Shown here: positions 58,701 to 64,000 of the stretch, in pieces
Layout: every line of letters begins with the position of its first letter
How positions within the stretch are numbered: position 1 is the first letter of the stretch
NCBI GenBank assembly: GCA_012932295.1
Contig: JAAONU010000016.1
Span: 27,217,290-27,281,289 of the forward strand
Length of the DNA: 64,000 bases
Direction: 5' to 3'
From: Cyclina sinensis
Taxonomy: Eukaryota; Mollusca; Bivalvia; Venerida; Veneridae
Translations under genes and position numbers: made by a program
The notes under the pieces: generated by a model
Databases searched by the model: none
What the model was told of the DNA's origin: nothing
The model's input: only the letters and a program-made list of their open reading frames with translations

Positions 58701-61700
58701 TCATCTCAAAGATCCAATTGTCCAAAAACTTTAACATTGCCCTTAACTTCCTAATTATCCCCCCGCCAAAGGCGGAGGGGATATTAGAAATGCCCTTCGT
58801 CCGTCTGTGCATCCGTGCGTCCGTCCGTCCGAAACAATTTTGTCCGGAGCATAACTCCAAAACTACTTGAGGGATTTTATTCAAACTTCATACACTGACA
58901 GAGCACATTGGTAGGAAGCAGGGCTCCCGAAAACCGAAAATTTGTCGGTTTTGACTGAAATTTATATCTATGGACCGATTTCGATGTCCAAAAGTCCTTA
59001 AAAAATCGGTCCAGATAATTTCCAAAAAAAAAAAATCTGTCTAACTTTTCATGAAACAGTCAAAATCTCACACCAAAACCTCAATTGATCGCTAATCAGG
59101 TACTATCATAAAACCATAAAACTGTCACTGTTGCCCGCGGCAATTATCGCCAATTAAGTTGTAAACAAGTAAAATTGTGCTTGATTTGCAGCCAGCCAAT
59201 CGATTAAAATTGACCGGCTCAAACTGTGAAATATTATTTCATCAAAATCAAACTCCCCGCAGCGGTTACTTCCCCTGATCAGTACAGAAAACAGTTAAAG
59301 TAGAAAAGCGTGACGTTACCAGTGCGAGGAGTTTGCATCGAAATGGGTGATAACTGTCGATAACTGTCGTCTCCTTAATTTTATTAAGGGCTTAATAGTA
59401 ATTGTAGTGGCTAGCTGCAGCACAAAGCACACTTTAAAATATCAGTGACTAGTTTGACTTAAAATTAGCTCTAATTCTACTTTCGCTTTGAAAAACATAT
59501 TTTCGCGACGTCAACACTATCATAACTCAAATTGTTCTTTGCCCTTAAATCGTTTCTTTTTTTTTTTTTTTTGTTGGTTCTTGGTCTCGCGGGGGGGGGG
59601 GGGGGGTCAAAATTTTAGGAGCCCTGGTAGGTAGTGCAAGTGCAATAACTCTACCTTGCCTTTTTTTAGAGTTATTCCGCTTTATCAAATTACTTGATAA
59701 ATTTTGTCTGGAGCATAACTCCAAAACTGCTAGAGGGATTTTATTCAAACTTCATACACTGACAGAGCACATCGGTAGGTAGTGCAGTGTGCAAGAACAA
59801 TAACTCTACCTTGCCTATTTTTAGAGTTATTCCCCTTTATCAGAATTACTTGATAAATTTTGTATGAAGCATAACTCCAAAACTACTTGAGGGATTTTAT
59901 TCAAATTTCATACACTGACAAGGCACATTGATAGGTAGTGCAGTGTGCCTGTCCAATAACTCTGCCTTGCCTATTTTTTAGAGTTACTCCCCTTTATCAG
60001 ATTTACTTGTTTACATTTTAAAAATTCCAGCAAATACATGTGTATCTAATTCTTGAATTCTTGAACTTATTATCCCCCCACCAAAGGCGGAGGGGATATA
60101 AGAAATGGTCTCTGTCTGTCCGTGCGTGCGTCCATTCCAGTTTTGTCCGGGGCATAACTCCAAAAGTACTTGAGTGATTTTCTTCAAACTTCATATACTG
60201 AAAGAGCACATTTGGTGGAGGTGCAGTGTGTAAGAATGATAACTCTACCTTGCCTACTTTTAGAATTATTCCCCTTTATCAGATTTAATTGTAAAAGTTT
60301 GTCCGAAGCATAATTCCAAAAGTGCTTGAGCGATTTTCTTCAAACTTAATAAACTGACATAGCACATTGGTAGGAAGTGCAGTTTGCAAGAACAATAACT
60401 CTACCTTGCCATTTTTTTGTGGGATTTTCTTCAAACATTATTACATTGAGTGTTTGAAAGTACCACCTTCAGGTAGCTTCTTCCCGGCGGGGGGATTAAC
60501 CATGTGTAACATGGCTCTTGTTAGTAAGTGGATTTACTTCATACTTGGACACAACACCCCATTTGACAAGGCCTTCCCACTGTTTTATATTTATTTGACT
60601 TTGACCCCTGAATGACCTTCATTTTGAAGATCCAGTTGTCCAGAAACTTTACCATTGCCCATAACTTACTAGTAAGTGGATTTACTTCATACTTGGACAC
60701 AACCCCCTTTGGATAAGACCTTCCCACTGACCTATATTTATTTGACCTTGACCCCTGAATGATTGGTTCTCAGCTCAAAGGTCAAAGCACCACTTTCAGG
60801 GGCATTGTCATCTTACAGTGACAGTTCTTGTTTCATCTTGTTGAGGTCTCATGATTTCGAGTGAAGTTACAGCCTTGATTTGTAGAACTTTGAATACAGT
60901 TGGGCATATCTCCATAACTGCTGGTTAGTTTTTGACAAAACTTCACAGCAATGATCATTAGCAACTGTTGTTATGCATACTAGTGGCTTATACTGGTTAA
61001 TGATTTTTAGCAGAGTTGTGGCCCTTGATTTGTCCAAATTTGAATACAGTTGGGCATATCCCCATAACTATTGGTTCAAATTGGAGAAAACTTCACAGCA
61101 ATGATCATTAGCAAGTGTAGTTATGCACGTTTTTGGCTTATGATGGTTAAATGACTTTTAGTAGAGTTGTGGCCCTTGATTTGCCAAAATTTGATTACAG
61201 TTATGCATATCTTCATAACCATTTGTTGGATTTGGAGGAAACTTCAAAGCAATTGTCCTGACCAAGTGTAGTTATGCATATTTATACCCCAAAAACGAAG
61301 TTTGCGGGGGTATATAGGAGTCACCCGGTGGTTGGTTGGTTGGTCGGTCGGTCAGGGTTTACCTTGTCCGGAGCATAACTTGAAAACTACTGGTTGGAAT
61401 TCAATGCATCTTCATACAATGGTCAAGCACAATGAGAGGAAGTGCAGTGTCCAAGAATTATAACTCCATCTTCACTATTTTCAGAGTTATTGCCCTTTAT
61501 TGGTTTTCCTTGTCCATAGAGAGCATAACTTGAAAACTACTGGTTGGAATTCAATGCAACTTCATACAATGGTCAAGCAAAATGAGAGGAAGTGCAGTGC
61601 CCAAGAATCATAACTCCATGTTCCCTATTTTCAGAGTTGTTGCCCTTTATGGGTTTTTTTCTTGTCCGGAGCAAAACTTGAAAACTATTGGTTGGAATTC

Positions 61701-64000
61701 AATGCAACTACATGCAATGGTCAAGCACAATGAGAGGAAGTGCAGTGTCCAAGAATCATAACTCCATGTTCACTATTTTCAGAGTAATTGCCCTTTGTTG
61801 GTTTTCCTTGTCCGGAGGATAACTTGAAAACTACTGGTTGGAGTTCAGTGCAACTACATACAATGGTCAAGCACAATGAGAGGAAGTGCAGTGTCCAAGA
61901 ATCATAACTCCATCTTCACTATTTTCAGAGTTATTGCCCTGTATTGGTTTTGCTTGTCTGGAGAATAACTTGAAAACTACGGGTTTGAATTCAGTGCAAC
62001 TTCATACAATGGTCAAGCACAATGAGAGGAAGTGCAGTGTCCAAGAATCATAACTCCATGTTCACTATTTGCAGAGTTGTTGCCCTTTATGGGGTTTTTT
62101 CTTGTCCGGAGCAAAAGTTGAAAACTTTTGGTTGGAATTCAATGCAACTACATGCAATGGTCAAGCACAATGAGAGGAAGTGCAGTGTCCAAGAATCATA
62201 ACTCCATGTTCACTATTTGCAAAGTTATTGCCCTTTGTTGGTTTTCCTTGTCCGGAGGATAACTTGAAAACTACTGGTTGGAGTTCAGTGCAACTACATA
62301 CAATGGTCAAGCACAATGAGAGGAAGTGCAGTGTCCAAGAATCATAACTTCATGTTCACTATTTTCAGAGTTATTGCCCTGTATTTGTTTTCCTTGTCTG
62401 GAGAATAACTTGAAAACTACGGGTTTGAATTCAGTGCAACTTCATACAATGGTCAAGCACAATGAGAGGAAGTGCAGTGTTAAAGAATCATAACTCCATG
62501 TTCACTATTTGCAGAGTTATTGCCCTTTTGTTGGTTTTCCTTCGTATGGAGCAAATCTTGAAAACTACTGGTTGGAATTCATTGCAACTTCACACAGTGG
62601 TCAGTCACAATGAGAGGAAGTGCATTGTCCAAGAGACATAACTCCATCTTCTCTGTTTTCAGAGTTATTGCCCTAAATTGGTTTTCCTTGTCCAGAGCAT
62701 AACTTGAAAACTACTGGTTGGAATTCAGTGCAAGTACATAAAATGGTCAAGCACAATGAGAGGAAGTGCATTGTCCAAGAATCATAACTTCATGTTCACT
62801 ATTTGCAGAGTTATTGCCCTTTGTTGTATTCCTTTGTATGGAGGATATCTTGAAAACTACTGGTTTGAATTCAATGCAACTACATACAATGGTCAAGCAC
62901 AATGAGAGGAAGTGCATTGTCCAAGAATCATAACTCCATGTTCACTATTTGCAGAGTTATTACCCTTTGTTTTCTTTATTTGTAGCATAGCTTGAAAACT
63001 ACTGGTTGGAATTCAATGCAACTTCATGCAATGATCAAGCACACTGAGAGAAAGTGCATCATATAAGAGCTATAACTCCATCTTCACTATTTGCAGAGTT
63101 ATTGCCCTTCCTTGGATTTCCTTTTTCAGAATATAATTTGGAAACTCATGGTTTGAATTCAGTGCAACTTTAGTGGATGTGCAATGTACAAGAGCTACAT
63201 GTATAACTCTGTCTTCACTGTTTGCACAGTTATTGCCCTTTGTTAGTTTTCTTTGTCTAAAGAATAACTTGAAAACAATTTTTTTGGAATTCAGTGCAAC
63301 TTCATACAATGGTCAAGGGCAATGAGAGGAAATGGAATGTACAAGAACCACAACTATCTTTAATTGCCCACAACCATAACTCTTTTTCAATTTTTTTACA
63401 AAGGTGTCTGTAACTAACTTCCTCTGTTCTGTAGTGGTGTTTTGGGGGTATTAATCACATTTAGTGATAGATCTAGTATCAGTTTGTTCCTGTCTGATGA
63501 TTTTTAGTGGTGTTACAGTGCTTGATTTGTCCAAAATTGAGTACATTTCAGAATATCTCCATAAACGCTGTTCAGATTTTGACCGCTTTATAGAAAAATA
63601 TGCTGTAGAAACATTGATCATACACTGTACATGTAAATGTATTTATATGATTCTGTAAAATTTTTAATTGCTAACATATTCAAGGTTCTGATGGCTTGGT
63701 ATGAATACACCCAGCAATGTAAGCACAAAAAGTCACGCATACAAACTGCGATGGAGCGTCGAAGGTCAAGGTTGATAAAGAATGGCCTGACCCAGTGGTT
63801 AAGTGTAGCAGGCGACATGTCAGCAATGAGAAAACAGTTGGCTGTGCAACAACAAACAAAGGTTGTTTTTTTAAAAATAAAATTAATGTACTTAGTTATA
63901 TGTTAATGTTTAAAAAAGCTATTTAAATACTTGGGCAAGTTTGGTCAATTTTGTCAATTTTTTTTTACTATCTAAATCTTAGATTTCCCCAGTTATTTCA
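37745..64000 (+). CDS. SFI1: SFI1 centrin-binding spindle/centriole protein, 5' part, 24 coding exons
   Basis: SFI1 is a long helical protein that binds centrins through tandem Trp-containing repeats at centrioles and spindle poles. Coding exons: 37745-37938, 38782-39033, 39291-39362, 39766-39876, 41214-41308, 42602-42719, 43729-43831, 44237-44393, 44901-45062, 45519-45589, 47221-47313, 47969-48066, 48277-48343, 48530-48660, 50515-50596, 51162-51254, 51802-51887, 52275-52350, 54275-54447, 54951-55053, 56050-56146, 56514-56674, 57016-57165, 63685-63861. Phases match throughout: 2922 nt, 974 codons, and the gene continues beyond the window. An in-frame TGA at 37667 precedes the first ATG. Residues 1-150 are polar and basic. 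From there, repeats about 30-35 residues apart show the AX7LLX3FX2W pattern, e.g. ARKFLFIWKKKVFGR, TFRAWHEMWWELRKEW, KKAFQAWSEF, SRAFVTWFRAY, KRFFLSWKLR, RDAFQTWRTSV, ARCFIAWKHAL. Conservation with vertebrate SFI1 is strongest around GRVTPSQAR and RAECHYRY. The donor of the last exon (GTTGTT) is weak. Confidence 0.93.
41587..42413 (+). repeat. Degenerate hairpin/tandem element in SFI1 intron 5
   Basis: AGTTCACTGGTGGAGCTA looks like an eroded TAGCTCC-type 5' hairpin. Three units of about 165 bp follow, marked by TTTTTGTTAAGGTT-like sequence near 41640, 41805 and 41970. GGGCCTCTTGT at about 42403 may be the 3' end. The stretch 42040-42340 (CCCCGGGGG, C-rich and T-rich runs) appears to be other inserted DNA. 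Confidence 0.4.
42747..43346. repeat. 39-bp minisatellite with two alternating unit types (SFI1 intron 6)
   Basis: About 15 units of 39 bp. Type A reads GTATCCAGGAATCAGAATTA and then ACTTTACAAATTTAAGCCT. Type B has GTTTTCTGG, AGATTTA and ACAAGTTTAAG at the matching positions. In the middle of the array the types alternate strictly A-B, so the amplified block there is 78 bp. The edges contain only diverged A units. Confidence 0.85.
45935..46660. repeat. ~165-bp tandem repeat, about 4.5 units (SFI1 intron 10)
   Basis: Units begin near ACTTCTTTAT at about 45955, 46119, 46284, 46450 and 46608, and share TATGTTCC.TATCATCACCCA, AAGGTTCATAACTCTAGC and CCAGAATTATCTCCC. The unit style is that of the hairpin/tandem element bodies, but no terminal hairpins were found. 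Confidence 0.7.
47640..47823. repeat. Interspersed repeat related to the TTAA MITE core
   Basis: Shares AGCCTGCACATCCATGCAGTCTGA with the piggyBac-type MITEs of this window and has an inner palindrome GCAGACC...GGTCTGC. It ends AAAGGTTAA. The left TTAA terminus is not evident, so it may be a related family or a truncated copy. Confidence 0.45.
48704..50132 (+). mobile_element. Hairpin/tandem (Helentron-like) element H9 (SFI1 intron 14)
   Basis: The 5' hairpin is GCTCAC-CTGTCAC-GTA-GTGACAG-AGTGAGC, followed by GTCCGTCGTCCGTCTGTCCG. About nine units of 144-146 bp follow (GTTAACACTCTAG at 48787, 48932, 49078, 49222 and onward). The inverted copy of the start, CAGGTGAGCG, precedes the 3' hairpin GGGCCAT-C-ATGGCCC and the terminus CTCTTGT. 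This is the longest complete single-family copy in the window. Confidence 0.85.
50255..50344. repeat. Three exact copies of a 30-bp unit
   Basis: AAGCCCTGTAATTACATGTA followed by GCTTGATATT is repeated three times without a mismatch. It lies in SFI1 intron 14, between H9 and exon 15. Perfect identity points to very recent expansion or an assembly artefact. Confidence 0.9.
52500..53335 (+). mobile_element. Hairpin/tandem element H10 (SFI1 intron 18)
   Basis: The 5' hairpin TATGCCCCCT-GAA-GGGAGGCATA is followed by CTGTCCGTCCGTCC and body units carrying ATCTTGTCC, CATCTCCAAAAC and TTTTTGGCAG. The 3' side has GGGGGCAT, TTGTCA-ATTTCCAG-TGACAG and CTTTTGT. It is the intact counterpart of H7. Confidence 0.8.
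53700..53908. mobile_element. piggyBac-type MITE, copy 2
   Basis: A 201-bp element between TTAA sites at 53700-53703 and 53905-53908, in the same orientation and with the same ends (CCCTTAACTTGCTGGAA) as copy 1. It lies in SFI1 intron 18. Confidence 0.8.
54625..54830. mobile_element. piggyBac-type MITE, copy 3 (inverted)
   Basis: A 198-bp element between TTAA at 54625-54628 and 54827-54830, in the opposite orientation to copies 1 and 2. It starts CCCTGAACATGC. The far end is AGCAGG, so the terminal CCC/GGG is eroded there. It lies in SFI1 intron 19. Confidence 0.75.
55206..56009. mobile_element. TA-flanked MITE with TACCGTAAA inverted ends (SFI1 intron 20)
   Basis: Left end TACCGTAAACACTTGAATAT and right end (complement) TACCGTAAATCCTCGAATAT match over about 20 bp, with AATACGCAC just inside both ends. 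The outer TA could be the target duplication, as in Tc1/mariner-like elements. The interior has no transposase frame. The ends lie 150 bp or less from SFI1 exons 20 and 21. Confidence 0.65.
58756..60521 (+). mobile_element. Hairpin/tandem element H13, inserted in H12
   Basis: The 5' hairpin TATCCCCCCGCC-AAA-GGCGGAGGGGATA is followed by CGTCCGTCCGTCCG and units carrying GGAGCATAACTCCAAAACTA, CATACACTGACAGAGCACAT and AATAACTCTACCTTGCC. Near the 3' end CGGCGGGGGGAT repeats the start in inverted form, then the hairpin CCATGT-GTA-ACATGG and CTCTTGT. Its insertion point in H12 reads as one uninterrupted AATTAG when it is removed. A hAT-like MITE (58919-59626) is inserted in its first unit, and an internal 5' hairpin copy at 60069-60100 (ATCCCCCCACCAAAGGCGGAGG) shows that a second, joined copy is present. 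Confidence 0.85.
58911..59634. mobile_element. hAT-like MITE inserted in H13, with 8-bp target duplication
   Basis: The 708-bp element (58919-59626) starts CAGGGCTCCCGAAAA and ends TTTTAGGAGCCCTG. The flanks are GTAGGAAG and GTAGGTAG, an 8-bp duplication with one mismatch. CAGGG termini and 8-bp duplications are hAT features. The H13 unit reads through normally once the insert is removed. The interior includes a T-run near 59557-59570 and 16 consecutive G at 59591-59606. Confidence 0.85.
61283..63477 (+). mobile_element. Hairpin/tandem element H14, ~13 units, inserted in H11
   Basis: Starts TATACCCC-AAAAACGAAGTTTGC-GGGGGTATA, then GGTTGGTTGGTCGGTCGGTC. About 13 units of 150-155 bp follow, with CTTGAAAACTACTGGTTGGA, ATGGTCAAGCACAATGAGAG and CATAACTCCATGTTCACTAT. 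At the 3' end GGGGGTATTA repeats the start inverted, then the hairpin ATCAC-ATTTA-GTGAT and GATCTAGT. The central units alternate between sub-types in a roughly three-unit pattern. Confidence 0.85.
63862..64000 (+). other. SFI1 intron 24, start
   Basis: AT-rich intronic DNA after the last exon seen. The SFI1 gene continues past the window edge. Confidence 0.7.

Larger units (their letters stand above)
58053..60831 (+). mobile_element. Hairpin/tandem element H12, inserted in H11 and split by H13
   Basis: Starts TATGCTCCT-GAA-GGGAGGCATA. Its units carry TTACTTCATACTTGGACACA and TATTTGACCTTGA, as in H1 (opposite strand). It ends GGGGCATTGTCATCTTACAG, TGACAG and TTCTTGT. The body stops at 58755 and resumes at 60522 in register. 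Confidence 0.8.
57440..63600 (+). mobile_element. Host hairpin/tandem element H11, split three ways by nested insertions
   Basis: H11 begins TATGTCTCCCCCC (57440) and its units carry GGGCCTTGATTTGTCCAAAT and GGGCATATCTCCATAACC. The same units reappear at 60832-61282 and again at 63478-63600. The intervening DNA is other complete elements (H12 at 58053-60831, H14 at 61283-63477). All of it lies in SFI1 intron 23. A C-rich run at 57446-57470 lies at its start, where a hairpin stem would be expected. Confidence 0.7.

Overview
The window is nuclear DNA of an animal, most likely a bivalve mollusc. It is AT-rich, its genes are split by GT-AG introns, and it is crowded with interspersed repeats. Three conserved animal genes can be assembled exon by exon with matching splice phases. 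The bivalve placement is an inference from repeat character (TCCGTCCG-containing tandem elements, TTAA-flanked MITEs, AATAAA-TTAC LINE tails). No marker in the window proves it.

Layout. (1) 2.1-11.3 kb, minus strand: a complete allantoicase gene (12 coding exons, 387 aa) ending in SRL, a candidate peroxisomal targeting signal. (2) 11.5-26.5 kb: a gene-poor transposon region. It holds a decayed LINE (minus), a 1.6-kb element with inverted ends, a nearly intact APE-type LINE (plus, two single-base frameshifts), a small MITE, an 851-bp element built almost wholly of about 39 short self-complementary units, and a long imperfect inverted repeat. (3) 26.5-28.5 kb: hairpin/tandem-repeat elements. 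(4) 29.15-34.3 kb, plus strand: a complete BUB3 gene (6 coding exons, 326 aa). (5) 35.7-37.0 kb: a hairpin/tandem element interrupted by a MITE. (6) 37.7 kb to the window end, plus strand: the 5' part of SFI1, a centrin-binding centriole/spindle-pole protein (24 coding exons, 974 codons, continuing past the window).

BUB3 (spindle checkpoint) and SFI1 (centrosome) both serve mitosis but look independently transcribed. Allantoicase belongs to purine breakdown.

The most notable non-genic signal is a set of at least eight sequence-unrelated repeat families that share one architecture. Each has a 5'-terminal hairpin, a body of about 145-168-bp tandem units, the 5' terminal sequence again in inverted form near the 3' end, a short 3' hairpin, and a terminal CTCTTGT or CTAGT. 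A nested copy shows insertion at a TT with no clear target duplication. This matches what is known of Helentron-type (DINE-1/HINE-like) rolling-circle elements. In SFI1 intron 23 they form a stack: one host element interrupted by two others, one of which contains a third, which in turn contains a hAT-like MITE.
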